NCBI RefSeq assembly: GCF_001613385.1
Contig: NZ_BDCG01000008.1
Span: 372,001-436,000 of the forward strand
Direction: 5' to 3'
Length of the DNA stretch: 64,000 nucleotides
Source: Nocardia flavorosea NBRC 108225
GTDB lineage: Bacteria > Actinomycetota > Actinomycetes > Mycobacteriales > Mycobacteriaceae
Both the position numbers and the translations under genes were made by a program. The notes under the pieces are model-generated. The model was not told the DNA's origin, did no database searches, and was given only the letters and a program-made list of their open reading frames with translations. Positions 8,881 through 17,086 of this stretch are shown here, in pieces (the first letter of the stretch is position 1; each line of letters starts with the position of its first letter).

Positions 8881-8953
8881 TGGAGCTAAGGGGAATCGAA
8901 CCCCTGACCTTCTCGATGCGAACGAGACGCGCTACCAACTGCGCTATAGCCCC
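8881..8953 (-). tRNA. tRNA-Ala (anticodon CGC)
   Basis: Read on the minus strand this gives a full cloverleaf: a 7-bp acceptor stem GGGGCTA/TAGCTCC with one G-T pair, a D arm with AGTTGGTA, an anticodon stem TCTCG/CGAGA around the loop TTCGCAT (anticodon CGC, codon GCG), and a T arm AGGGG-TTCGATT-CCCCT, with discriminator A. CCA is not encoded. Its 3' end faces the decayed accessory region to the left, which makes it a plausible integration site. Confidence 0.95.
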
Positions 8954-9075
8954 ATACGGCTCTGCGAACCGCGCTGTGTCACTCTAGCAAATCAGGTGAC
9001 ATTACACCGAATCGAGGTTCTGACCTGCGATTATTCGACTACGTGGGCTGACCGGACAGCACCATCCGATCCCGT

Positions 9076-10101
9076 TCACGCCCCCGCGGCGCGGCGGATA
9101 TCGCCGCCGCTGGCGCGGTGGCGCACCGTCCGGGCGATGCTGGCGTCATAGGCGTCCAGGTGCTCGAAGACGGGGTCTTCGTCGTCCGGTTCGAGCAGCT
9201 GCGAGCGACGCCGCAAGGCGCGGGCGGTATCGCGGTCCATACCGGGCCGGGCGGCCGCCGGGGCGGACTCCGCGGTCTCCTCGGGCTCACCGTCGAGGTC
9301 CCGGGCGCGGTCGGCCAGCCTAGCGCTGCGCCGGCGCCGGATCTCCTGTTCTATCCGCACCTGCTTGCGCAGGTATCCGAGATAGGTGACCAACGACAGC
9401 AGTGCGCCGCCGCATCCCCACCAGAAGAGTGGGCCGATGGCCACGGCGAGACCACCGCAGAGCACCGTGCCGAGAATGAGGGCGACCACGGCGCGCTGCC
9501 GGAAGGTGTAACGGGCGGCGCGGGCGATGGCGTCGGCTTCGGGGTCGTAGCCGCCGCGTCCGCGCCGGGTGGGCACGAAATCACCCTCGTCGTCGCCGGG
9601 CTCTTCCGGCCCGGGCGCACGCCGAGTGCCGGCGCGGACCGGCGGTATCCTGGCCGGCGCGGTGTCCATCATGTCTCCGCCGAGAGGTTCGGTTTCGGCG
9701 GCAGTATCGCCGGCCGGTTCCGTTTCCTCATCTTCTCCGGTATCCGGGTGACCCCCGGATACCTCTGGGGTTTCGATATCGTCGAAGATATCGGCCGGTT
9801 CGTCGCCGGGGTCGGTATGCGGTAGTTTCTCGTCGGCCTCGGTGACGGTCTCCTCGGCTGTTGTGGTCATGCGATCCTCCGCATCGTTGCCGTGGTGACG
9901 CTTTCGATAGGGCCGGCCGGACCGCTTTTTGCGGACATACCCACTTCTCTTGCGCCGTTTGGAATCTCCACGATGCAGTACCCGCGTAGCCAGCGCGGTG
10001 TCCGTTGTCCGGCGGATCCGCGGATGCCGGTCGGCCAGGATAGGGAACAGGACGAAGACCCACACCACGACCAGGCCGATCCACAGGATCGAGTTCGCCA
10101 T
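9076..10101 (-). CDS. glpR: Divisome membrane protein GlpR/SepX
   Basis: A 341-residue membrane protein. Residues 1-21 (A-N-S-I-L-W-I-G-L-V-V-V-W-V) are an N-terminal transmembrane helix. A basic segment follows, then an acidic, disordered stretch near 80-190, two further hydrophobic segments near 205-250 (V-A-L-I-L-G-T-V-L and W-W-G-C-G-G-A-L-L-S-L-V), and a charged C-terminal tail. This is the architecture of SepX of Streptomyces and of GlpR, the membrane receptor that recruits the gephyrin-like protein Glp to the corynebacterial divisome. The glp gene lies two genes upstream. The ATG at 10101 is preferred over 10149 because GGAGG lies 11 nt upstream and the helix starts there. Confidence 0.85.
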   Translation of the reverse strand: MANSILWIGLVVVWVFVLFPILADRHPRIRRTTDTALATRVLHRGDSKRRKRSGYVRKKRSGRPYRKRHHGNDAEDRMTTTAEETVTEADEKLPHTDPGDEPADIFDDIETPEVSGGHPDTGEDEETEPAGDTAAETEPLGGDMMDTAPARIPPVRAGTRRAPGPEEPGDDEGDFVPTRRGRGGYDPEADAIARAARYTFRQRAVVALILGTVLCGGLAVAIGPLFWWGCGGALLSLVTYLGYLRKQVRIEQEIRRRRSARLADRARDLDGEPEETAESAPAAARPGMDRDTARALRRRSQLLEPDDEDPVFEHLDAYDASIARTVRHRASGGDIRRAAGA

Positions 10102-10275
10102 CGTCGTCAGCACCTCCGTCCGCATGGTCAACGTCGCAGCCCACGCCATGACCGGTGCGTCCCGACGCCGGAGTTCTTCCCCGCGGGCACGTCTCGCAGA
10201 TCGTGGTACGAGCTTCCCGCCGATGGCGCGAGGCGCACCACCGACGTCCGTAGGTTAATTCCGAGTAGGGGTACA

Positions 10276-10295
10276 GCACGGCAGGCGCGCCGTGC
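10276..10295. terminator. Small hairpin between the GNAT gene and glpR
   Basis: GCACGGC (10276-10282) and GCCGTGC (10289-10295) can pair around a 6-nt loop. It lies 66 nt past the end of the GNAT gene, so it may be a weak terminator before the glpR promoter. Confidence 0.35.
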
Positions 10296-10360
10296 ACATA
10301 CGCCACATGAGTCACATTTCCACCAGCGCGACACCGAGCAGGCCGGTTCCGGGAGCCGGT

Positions 10361-11011
10361 TCAGCGCAGCGTCAACCGCCCTTCCCGGGCCAGCCGGTCG
10401 ACCACCCTGCCGGACAGTTCCTCCGCCGTCATGGCAACAAGCAGATGATCGCGCCAGGCCCCGTCCACATCGAGATACCTACGCAGCAACCCTTCTTCGC
10501 GGAAGCCGACATTGCGCAGCACGGCCTGACTGGCCAGATTCTCCGGGCGCACAGTGGCCTCGACCCGATGCAAGCCGACCGGGCCGAAACAGTGATCGAG
10601 CCCCAATGCCAGGGCCGCGGTCGCCACCCCCCGCCCACCCAGGTCCCGGGTGACCCAGTACCCGATCCACGCCGAACGTAGTGCGCCGCGCACGATATTG
10701 CCGACCGTGAGCTGGCCGCCGAACGCGCCGTCCACCTCGATCACCAGCGGAATCATCGCCCCGCGCCGCGCCTCGGCCTTCAGGCTCGACCACAACGGCG
10801 GCCAGTTCGACGGATGGTTACGCGCTTCCCAGGCGCCCCGCCCCGTCGGCTCCCACGGTTCCAGATGGTCGTGCTCTCGTAACCGGATCCGGCTCCACGC
10901 AGCGGCATCCCGCAACCGCACCGGCCGCAAGGTGACCGCGCCGGCCCCCACCCGCACCGGGCCCAGATGCGCGGGCCACCCGGGATGCTGCGTAGCCCGG
11001 AATACGTTCAT
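10361..11011 (-). CDS. GNAT N-acetyltransferase, RimJ type
   Basis: A 216-residue acetyltransferase of the RimJ/RimL class that transfers acetyl from acetyl-CoA to an amino group. The acetyl-CoA-binding part is G-Y-W-V-T-R-D-L-G-G-R-G-V-A-T-A-A near residues 138-154, followed by L-H-R-V-E-A-T-V and N-L-A-S-Q-A-V-L-R-N-V-G-F, the hallmark of this subfamily. It lies between glp and glpR in an order seen across Corynebacteriales and mycobacteria (Rv0994-Rv0996), suggesting a link with division or translation, though its substrate is unknown. The ATG at 11011 is chosen because GTGGAG precedes it; a GTG at 11020 is possible and would lie just after the glp stop. Confidence 0.88.
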   Translation of the reverse strand: MNVFRATQHPGWPAHLGPVRVGAGAVTLRPVRLRDAAAWSRIRLREHDHLEPWEPTGRGAWEARNHPSNWPPLWSSLKAEARRGAMIPLVIEVDGAFGGQLTVGNIVRGALRSAWIGYWVTRDLGGRGVATAALALGLDHCFGPVGLHRVEATVRPENLASQAVLRNVGFREEGLLRRYLDVDGAWRDHLLVAMTAEELSGRVVDRLAREGRLTLR

Positions 11012-11022
11012 GGACTCCACTT

Positions 11023-12282
11023 CTAGCCGCGCTGTGCCAGGAACGCGACTCGAACCTTGTCACCGGTGCGAATCTCGGTGTCGTCGGGCTCGACCACGAT
11101 CAAACTGTTGGCCTCCGACATCGCAGCCAGCAGATGCGACGAGCCTCCCGCGATATTGCCCAGTGGCTGCACCAGGTACTCACCGGTGGCCTCGTCGCGC
11201 ATCAGCTGGGCCCGCAGATAGCCTTTGCGGCCGGCCATCGACTGGATCGGAGTGATCGTGCGGGCACGCACGATCCGGCGCATCGGCTGCCGCCGGCCCA
11301 GCGCGATCCGGATCAGCGGCCGCACCATGACCTCGAAAACCACCAGGGCGCCCACCGGATTCGACGGCAGCAGGAAGGTCGGCACCTCGTCGCGGCCGAG
11401 CCGGCCGAATCCCTGAACGGATCCCGGGTGCATAGCGACCCGCGCGATCTCCAGTTCGCCGAGACCTTCCAGTGCTTCACACACCTGATCCGAGGCCCAG
11501 CCGCCGACCGCACCCGCGATCACCACCACCTCGGCGCGCACCAGCTGCCCCTCGACCACATCGCGCAGCCGGCGCGGGTCGGCGTCGACGATCCCGACCC
11601 GGTTCACATCCGCGCCCGCATCGCGTGCGGCGGCGGCCAGGGCATAGGAGTTCACGTCGTAGACCTGCCCGGGCGCGGGCATCCGGTCGATATCGACCAG
11701 TTCTTCCCCGATGGAGATCACCGACAGCCGCGGGCGCGGATGCACCAGTACCTTGTCCTGCCCCACCGCGGCCAGTAGCCCGACCTGGGCCGGCCCGATA
11801 ATCGTGCCCGCCCGCACGGCCACATCGCCGGGTTGCACATCGTCACCTGCGCGGCGCACATAGTCGCCGGACCGGACCGGTTCGTACACCTTGAGCCGTC
11901 CCCGGCCACCGTCGGTGAAATCCAGCGGCAGTACAGCGTCCGCGAGGGTGGGCAACGGCGCCCCGGTGGCCACTCGGACAGTCTGCCGCGGCTGCAGCCG
12001 GATGGGCTGGCGCGAGCCGGCGAGTACCTCACCGACCACCGGCAGAGTCAGATCGACCAGTTCGCCGTCCTCGTCGCGAATATCGGCGCCCGCGGATGCC
12101 ACATCCACACTGCGCACGGCGTACCCGTCGATCGCGGCCTGGTCGAACCCCGGCAGCGGCCGTTCGGTCACCACATCCTCGGCGCAGAGCAGCCCCTGGG
12201 CCTCGGATATCGCGACCCGGACCGGTCGCGGCGCGACGGCCGCGGCCGTCACTTTGATCTGCTGATCCTCGACAGAGCGCAT
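11023..12282 (-). CDS. glp: MoeA/gephyrin-like protein Glp
   Basis: A 419-residue member of the MoeA/gephyrin family. The order is a MoeA N-terminal domain (residues 1-175, with P-G-F-D-Q-A-A-I-D-G-Y-A-V where MoeA enzymes carry a similar D-G-Y-A-V motif), a MogA-like central domain (residues 180-325) and a C-terminal domain IV (330-419). In a typical MoeA the central domain has a G-G-x-S-x-G or G-D loop; here the matching stretch reads V-I-A-G-A-V-G-G-W-A, so catalysis is doubtful. Position beside galU and close to glpR matches the divisome protein Glp, which binds FtsZ and GlpR in Corynebacterium. A role in molybdenum cofactor synthesis cannot be excluded. It follows galU by 37 bp and is probably co-transcribed. 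Confidence 0.87.
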   Translation of the reverse strand: MRSVEDQQIKVTAAAVAPRPVRVAISEAQGLLCAEDVVTERPLPGFDQAAIDGYAVRSVDVASAGADIRDEDGELVDLTLPVVGEVLAGSRQPIRLQPRQTVRVATGAPLPTLADAVLPLDFTDGGRGRLKVYEPVRSGDYVRRAGDDVQPGDVAVRAGTIIGPAQVGLLAAVGQDKVLVHPRPRLSVISIGEELVDIDRMPAPGQVYDVNSYALAAAARDAGADVNRVGIVDADPRRLRDVVEGQLVRAEVVVIAGAVGGWASDQVCEALEGLGELEIARVAMHPGSVQGFGRLGRDEVPTFLLPSNPVGALVVFEVMVRPLIRIALGRRQPMRRIVRARTITPIQSMAGRKGYLRAQLMRDEATGEYLVQPLGNIAGGSSHLLAAMSEANSLIVVEPDDTEIRTGDKVRVAFLAQRG

Positions 12283-12319
12283 CCAGCCCTTCCCGATGTC
12301 CTCGCCGGCGCAGGCGATC

Positions 12320-13285
12320 TCATTCGTCCACGGTGAGTTGCGGATCCCAGTCCGGACTCAGCCGGTGCTGGAGCCACTCGCGTAGCGCCGGACCGTATTC
12401 GTCCCGCTCCAGCGCGAAATCCACCGCAGCACGAAGATAGCCGCCCGGGTTACCCAGGTCGTGGCGCGACCCACGGTGGACAACCACGTGTACCGGATGT
12501 CCTTCGTCGATCAGCAGCGAAATCGCGTCGGTGAGTTGCAGTTCCCCACCGGCACCCGGGCCGATACGGCGCAATGCGTCGAAGATCGCGCGGTCGAGCA
12601 GATAACGACCGGCAGCGGTGTAGGTCGACGGCGCCTCGTCCAGGCTCGGCTTCTCGACCATACCCTTGACGCGCATCACGTTCGGGTTGACGGCGTCGGG
12701 CACCGGCGCCACATCGAAAACGCCGTACGCGCTGACCTGATCCTTCGGGACATCGATGGCGCACAGGACGGATCCACCGCGTTTACGCCGGACCCGGTTC
12801 ATCACATCCAGCACCCCGCACGGCAGCACCAGATCGTCGGGCAACAGCACCGCGATGGTCTCTTCATCGGGGTCGAGCACCGCTTCGGCCTGGGCCACCG
12901 CATGCCCGAGCCCCAGCGGTTCCTCCTGCACGACGGAGGTGACATCGAGTAGCCCCGGCGCCTTACGCACCTTCTCCAGCAGCTGGAATTTCCCGCGCTC
13001 GGCAAGAGTACTCTCCAGCACCAGGTCCTGCACGAAATGCGCGGTGACCCCGTCTTTGCCGGGCGAGGTCACGATAACCAGCCGCTCGGCACCGGATCCG
13101 GCCGCCTCACTGGCCACCAGTTCGATGCCCGGGGTGTCGACCACCGGCAGCAATTCCTTGGGAACGGTTTTGGTGGCGGGGAGGAATCGGGTCCCCAGCC
13201 CGGCCGCAGGTACGACGGCCGTCCGGAATTCCGGTTTCGACGGGTGTGCTTCCCCGTTCCCCTGCACTGCGGCCTCTGCTGTCAT
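12320..13285 (-). CDS. galU: UTP-glucose-1-phosphate uridylyltransferase
   Basis: A 321-residue cytosolic enzyme that makes UDP-glucose from UTP and glucose 1-phosphate for envelope polysaccharides and trehalose. The nucleotide-binding signature V-V-P-A-A-G-L-G-T-R-F-L-P-A-T-K lies near residues 24-39, followed by P-K-E-L-L-P and later M-V-E-K-P and the R-Y-L-L-D motif. Length is normal. The ATG at 13285 is chosen over the GTG at 13291 because a TAGGGT -10 hexamer at 13292-13297 ends 6 nt before it, which predicts a leaderless mRNA. It heads the galU-glp-GNAT unit and is divergent from the cyclo-ligase gene. Confidence 0.95.
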   Translation of the reverse strand: MTAEAAVQGNGEAHPSKPEFRTAVVPAAGLGTRFLPATKTVPKELLPVVDTPGIELVASEAAGSGAERLVIVTSPGKDGVTAHFVQDLVLESTLAERGKFQLLEKVRKAPGLLDVTSVVQEEPLGLGHAVAQAEAVLDPDEETIAVLLPDDLVLPCGVLDVMNRVRRKRGGSVLCAIDVPKDQVSAYGVFDVAPVPDAVNPNVMRVKGMVEKPSLDEAPSTYTAAGRYLLDRAIFDALRRIGPGAGGELQLTDAISLLIDEGHPVHVVVHRGSRHDLGNPGGYLRAAVDFALERDEYGPALREWLQHRLSPDWDPQLTVDE

Positions 13286-13291
13286 ATACAC

Positions 13292-13297
13292 ACCCTA
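13292..13297 (-). promoter_or_regulatory. -10 hexamer of leaderless galU promoter
   Basis: TAGGGT on the minus strand, followed after 6 nt by the galU ATG. The divergent cyclo-ligase gene has the same hexamer 7 nt before its start. Confidence 0.6.
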
Positions 13298-13486
13298 TCC
13301 ACGGTGCTCCCCGTTCAAACGGCTGTCTATATCGGCGCGCCTCCCGCACCCGGGTTTCGGCCGCTCGGCCGATACGTCCGGCCCCGCGTGGACAGATCTA
13401 CGCTCGACCGGTCGCGGCCGACTGTGCCGAATCCCGGCGAACCGACGCCATGCCGGATGTAATCCGACGGCGCGGAACCCGGCGCA

Positions 13487-13492
13487 TAGGGT
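13487..13492 (+). promoter_or_regulatory. -10 hexamer of leaderless cyclo-ligase promoter
   Basis: TAGGGT on the plus strand, 7 nt before the GTG at 13500. No ribosome site lies between, consistent with transcription starting at or next to the start codon. Confidence 0.6.
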
Positions 13493-13499
13493 GGTCGCC

Positions 13500-14087
13500 G
13501 TGCGGATGCCCGAGGAGATCGACAAGCAGGCCTGGCGGGCGACGATCCGTGCCCGGCGTCTGCAGGTCTTGGACTCGGTGCGCGCCACAGAGTCCGCCGC
13601 GCTCGCGGCGGCAGCGGGCCGGCTGGGCGACACCGGCTGGGTATGCGCCTACGTTCCGGTCCGCGGAGAACCCGGGTCGGTGGCGATCGCCGAGGCGCTG
13701 CGGGTGGCAGGGAGCCGGGTACTGCTGCCGGTGACCCGTGAAGCCGGCCCGCTGTACTGGGGCGAATACACCGGTGCGGACGCTCTGCGCCCCGCACGCT
13801 ACGGCCTCCTCGAACCGCAAGGCCCAGTGCTGCCACCGGAAGCTGTCGCCACGGCCGGGCTGATCCTGGTTCCCGCCCTGGCGGTGGACCGGCGCGGTGT
13901 ACGACTGGGACAGGGCGCCGGATACTACGACCGGACGCTCGGCCTGGCCGACCCCGCCGCACGCCTGATGGTGGTGGTGCGCGACGACGAAGTCGTCGAG
14001 CACCTACCCGAAGAACCCCACGACATCCGCATCCCCTGGTCCCTCACCCCGACCGCCGGACCGACCCGCCTGAACACTCGCCTGTGA
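13500..14087 (+). CDS. 5-formyltetrahydrofolate cyclo-ligase
   Basis: A 195-residue cytosolic enzyme that converts 5-formyl-THF to 5,10-methenyl-THF using ATP, returning stored folate to one-carbon metabolism. The N-terminal part (K-Q-A-W-R-A-T-I-R-A-R-R) carries the basic ATP/substrate-binding residues. The signature V-P-A-L-A-V-D-R-R-G-V-R-L-G-Q-G-A-G-Y-Y-D-R lies near residues 121-142, with the Gly-rich loop and Tyr-Tyr-Asp. The frame runs far upstream without a stop, but galU occupies that DNA on the other strand. GTG 13500 is chosen for its TANNNT hexamer; ATG 13506 is the alternative. Gene order galU/cyclo-ligase/FmdB matches mycobacteria. Confidence 0.92.
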   Translation: MRMPEEIDKQAWRATIRARRLQVLDSVRATESAALAAAAGRLGDTGWVCAYVPVRGEPGSVAIAEALRVAGSRVLLPVTREAGPLYWGEYTGADALRPARYGLLEPQGPVLPPEAVATAGLILVPALAVDRRGVRLGQGAGYYDRTLGLADPAARLMVVVRDDEVVEHLPEEPHDIRIPWSLTPTAGPTRLNTRL

Positions 14088-14490
14088 TCACCACAATGGG
14101 TGGGCCCGCCCGGTTCGGGAGCGACGGAGCGGTCGAGCGAAGCGGAGGAGTGAAGAACCGGCCCAACAGGGCCCCACCCTCGAGACACGGAGCGTCTCCG
14201 AAATTACAGCCACGCCCGTCACGGATGGTCTGCCCCCAGACCTCCCCGGTGACCAGGAGTTACCCCGGGACCACGATTGACCACGTCCCGATCCGGGCAT
14301 CCGCACTATTTGCGCCGGCGCCGATGACGCACCGGGTGAAGATCAGGTTCACCCGACCCCGGCCCAGGGCGGATCACCTCGCTGCCGAGACCCTCGGCAC
14401 ACCCTCGTACCTGCGGGAATCAATCCGCAATTGGCACTGTTGGCACTGTGGCCTGTAGAGTGCTAATTCTCGAATACCGCGGAGGACCCA
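14088..14490. other. Intergenic region with Ser-Glu-type GAGCG repeats
   Basis: No gene is seen. Around 14115-14155 the sequence carries several close copies of GAGCGNAGCGGA-like units, similar to those inside the thyA 5' region. The last 60 nt contain the promoter region of the next gene. Confidence 0.5.
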
Positions 14491-14814
14491 GTGCCAACCT
14501 ATTCATACGCGTGCACCCAGTGCGACAACCGCTTCGATATCGTTCAGTCGTTCACCGATGATGCACTCACGGTGTGCTCGGAGTGCTCCGGAGCGCTGCG
14601 CAAGCTGTTCAACTCGGTGGGCATCGTCTTCAAGGGCAGTGGCTTCTACCGGACCGATAGCCGCAGCGGGGCATCGTCGGCCAGCGAACCGGCAAAATCG
14701 GACAGCTCGAGCTCGTCCGGTTCCTCGGATTCCGGCTCCGCGAGTTCGTCCAGCTCCTCCAGTTCCTCCGGCTCGTCCGGTACTTCGTCGGCACCGGCCG
14801 CCGCGGCCAGCTGA
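14491..14814 (+). CDS. FmdB-family zinc ribbon protein
   Basis: A 107-residue protein. Residues 1-45 form a rubredoxin-like zinc ribbon with two Cys pairs (C-T-Q-C near residues 8-11 and C-S-E-C near 29-32). The rest is a long Ser/Gly-rich tail, over 40 residues, almost certainly disordered. FmdB-type proteins are regulators or chaperone-like small proteins; the mycobacterial relative Rv0991c has been described as a redox-related chaperone activator. The GTG start at 14491 has GGAGGA 5 nt upstream. It follows the cyclo-ligase gene as in Mycobacterium, separated by 403 bp. Confidence 0.88.
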   Translation: MPTYSYACTQCDNRFDIVQSFTDDALTVCSECSGALRKLFNSVGIVFKGSGFYRTDSRSGASSASEPAKSDSSSSSGSSDSGSASSSSSSSSSGSSGTSSAPAAAAS

Positions 14815-14919
14815 GCGAATACCCGGCACCGGGATCGGTGCCCCGCGCGCTGATTCATCCACAGCCCGCGTGTTGTCCAGAATCAGCCCACGGCCGAGCC
14901 GAGGCGGAATTTCCGCCCA

Positions 14920-14925
14920 TACGCT
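14920..14925 (+). promoter_or_regulatory. -10 hexamer of leaderless SAF gene promoter
   Basis: TACGCT, 6 nt before the ATG at 14932, with no ribosome site between. Confidence 0.5.
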
Positions 14926-14931
14926 CGGCCT

Positions 14932-15615
14932 ATGAGTCGTCTACGCCAGCCCTCCTCAACCCGCGCCCGGCTCGGATCCGGGGAAACCTGGCGTGACGCG
15001 TTCGCCAACCGGCCGCCGTGGGCGGATACGGTGCTGGTGCGGCGAATCCTCGCCGGTCTGTGCGCCGTCGCGGCTGCCATACTTTTCCTCCGCGAGGATC
15101 CCGAACGCGCCCGTATCTCCGTGGTGGTGGCCGCCCGTGACCTCGCTCCCGGCCATCTGCTGGCGCCCGCGGATCTCCGGCTCGCACGGCTGCCACCGGG
15201 CGCGGCGCCCGACGGCGCGGAGACCGATCCGGCCGCGTTGACCGGTGCGGTCCTCACCGCGGCACTCCGCCCCGGCGAGGTACTCACCGATGTCCGGATC
15301 GTCGGTCCACGCCTGGCCGAGGTGGCGACCGGATCTCGGAATGCCCGCATCGTGCCCATACGGCTCGCCGATTCCGCCATCACCGAAATCCTGCGCGCCG
15401 GCGACCGGGTGGACGTTGTCGCCGTCGACACCACGGACCCGGCGCTGGCCGCGACACTGGCCGAGGACGCCGCGGTGGTGCTGGTTCCCGAACCCGCTGC
15501 CGAGCCGGGCGCGGGCCGGGCCGAGCCGGTGGTACTGGTGGCCCTCGAAGCGCGGCGCGCGGCCGCAGTCGCCGCGGCCTCCCTGAACAGCGCGCTCACG
15601 GTGATCTTCCATTGA
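14932..15615 (+). CDS. SAF-domain protein, CpaB/RcpC-like
   Basis: A 227-residue protein with one transmembrane helix near residues 38-55 (I-L-A-G-L-C-A-V-A-A-A-I-L-F-L) and a SAF domain near residues 60-125 (V-V-V-A-A-R-D-L-A-P-G-H-L-L-A-P-A-D-L). The C-terminal part resembles the RcpC/CpaB domain of Flp pilus assembly, with the G-D-R-V-D-V-V-A-V-D motif. The bulk should lie outside the membrane. It stands alone with no pilus genes in the window, so a pilus role is uncertain. It is followed at once by the tnpB element, which inserted between this gene and the porin terminator. Confidence 0.8.
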   Translation: MSRLRQPSSTRARLGSGETWRDAFANRPPWADTVLVRRILAGLCAVAAAILFLREDPERARISVVVAARDLAPGHLLAPADLRLARLPPGAAPDGAETDPAALTGAVLTAALRPGEVLTDVRIVGPRLAEVATGSRNARIVPIRLADSAITEILRAGDRVDVVAVDTTDPALAATLAEDAAVVLVPEPAAEPGAGRAEPVVLVALEARRAAAVAAASLNSALTVIFH

Positions 15616-16990
15616 CGTGAAACGTAGCGTGCAAGCCCGGTCCTCCAGGGCCGGGATGCCGCATCAACCGCTTCGCAATCAGGGCCCGAGGTTTGTGGCG
15701 ATCAGAACCGCTTCCCATCATTACTGTCGGTGGCGGTTGTTACCGTGTGCGGGTGCAGCTTCGGTACAACTTCCGCGTCTACCCGACGCCGGACCAGCAG
15801 GTCGCGCTGGCTCAAACGTTCGGGTGCGCGCGCGTTGTGTACAACGACAACCTCCGCGCCCGCGAACACGCGTATGCGGCCGAGGTGAAACTGTCGGATA
15901 CCGAGGTTCAGCGGCGGGTGGTCACCGAAGCCAAACGCAGTCCCGAACGGTCGTAGCTGGCAGGTGTGTCGTCGGTGGTGCTGGTGCAGGCCTGCCAGGA
16001 CGCCCGTGCCGCGTATCGGAACTGGTTCGACTCGCTGTCCGGGAAACGCAAAGGCCCGAAACTCGGCAAACCCCGGTTCCGATCCCGGAAAGACCATCGC
16101 CAAGCGATCCGGCTCACCCGCAACGGTTTCGGTGTGCGGGCGAATCGGAAGCTGTACGTGGCCAAGGTCGGTGAACTGAAGGTTGCGTGGTCGCGGGAGT
16201 TGGCGTCGGAGCCGTCGTCGGTCACGATCGTCAAGGATTCGGCGGGCCGGTATTTCGCGTCGTTCGTGGTCGCGGTCGAGGATCAGACGTTGCCGGAGGT
16301 CGACACCGAGGTGGGTATCGATCTGGGACTGACGACGTTCGCGGTCATGTCGGACGGGCGCAAGATCAACAGTCCGAGGTTTTTGCGGCAGGCCGAGCGC
16401 CGGTTGAAGAAGGCGCAACGGTGTCTGTCTCGTAAAGAGAAGGGCTCGCAAAATCGGGTGAAGGCCCGGATCAAGGTCGCCGAAGCGCATGCCCGGGTGG
16501 CCGATACGCGCAGGAATTTCGCGCATAAGCATTCCACGCGGATTATTCGCGAGAACCGAGCGATATTCGTGGAGGGCCTGTGCGTGAAAGGTCTCGCTCG
16601 TACGAAGCTGGCGAAATCGGTGCACGATGCCCGGTGGGCCATGTTCACCCGGATGCTGGAGGAGAAAGCTCGCCGGTACGGCCGTACCTTTGCCAGGGTG
16701 GATCGCTGGTTTCCCTCGACCCGGATGTGTTCGGTGTGCGGGGTGGTCGGAGACGCGAAGCCGTTGCATGTGCGGGAGTGGGCGTGCGGGTGTGGTGCTG
16801 TGCATGATCGTGATGTGAATGCTGCTCGTAATATTCTCGCCGCAGGGCTTGCGGAGAGTCGAAACGCTTGTGGAGGGGCGGTAAGTCCGGCCGCGTAGCG
16901 GACGGTTCGCCTCGGTGAAGCAGGAACCCACCGGAGAACCATGTGGTTCAGGAGGAATCCCGGCCGTTCACGGCCGGGAGGAAGTCAAAC
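15616..16990 (+). mobile_element. IS605/IS1341-type element with only tnpB
   Basis: The unit carries a tnpB gene without tnpA. Its left end has a GC-rich hairpin (GCCCGG around 15635 with CCGGGA near 15650) and its right end another (CCCGGCCG 16959-16966 with CGGCCGGG 16971-16978, loop TTCA), followed by GGAAGTCAA near 16981-16989, a usual right end of such elements. The end of tnpB plus the right hairpin would encode the guide (omega) RNA. It lies in the convergent gap between the SAF gene and the porin terminator. Exact ends are estimates. Confidence 0.75.
15753..16898 (+). pseudogene. tnpB: TnpB RNA-guided nuclease with amber stop
   Basis: The frame reads through V-R-V-Q-L-R-Y-N-F-R-V-Y-P-T-P (OrfB N-terminal helix), meets a TAG at 15954-15956, and continues in the same frame to 16898. 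At that site relatives usually read E-W-L, so TGG to TAG is likely. After the stop the RuvC-like centre is complete: Asp in G-I-D-L-G-L near nt 16320, Glu in F-V-E-G-L, and Asp in D-R-D-V-N-A-A-R-N near the end. The zinc ribbon (C-S-V-C and C-G-C-G) is also present. A restart at GTG 15966 would lack the N-terminal wedge region. It is therefore inactive unless the stop is suppressed or is a sequencing error. Confidence 0.85.
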
Positions 16991-16993
16991 CCG

Positions 16994-17028
16994 AAAAGGG
17001 CCCGCCGCGCATTTGCGCGAGGGGCCCT
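16994..17028 (-). terminator. Terminator of the downstream porin pair
   Basis: On the minus strand the stem AGGGCCC/GGGCCCT (17028-17022 with 17003-16997) holds an inner CGCGC/GCGCG stem and is followed by TTTT. It ends transcription coming from the porin gene at 17087. The tnpB element's right end lies immediately beyond the T-run. Confidence 0.8.
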
Positions 17029-17086
17029 CCGGGTAGCCGATCCGGCCGATGCGGGCTTGCCCGGCCGGGAAACGAGGCGTGGCCTG

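Noticed and set aside
12756..13499. Open frame upstream of the cyclo-ligase start, on the strand opposite galU
   Set aside because: It overlaps galU completely in antisense and is open only because of GC-rich third positions.
15702..16931. A 409-codon frame antisense to tnpB
   Set aside because: Mirror of tnpB codon bias, with no domain or ribosome site.
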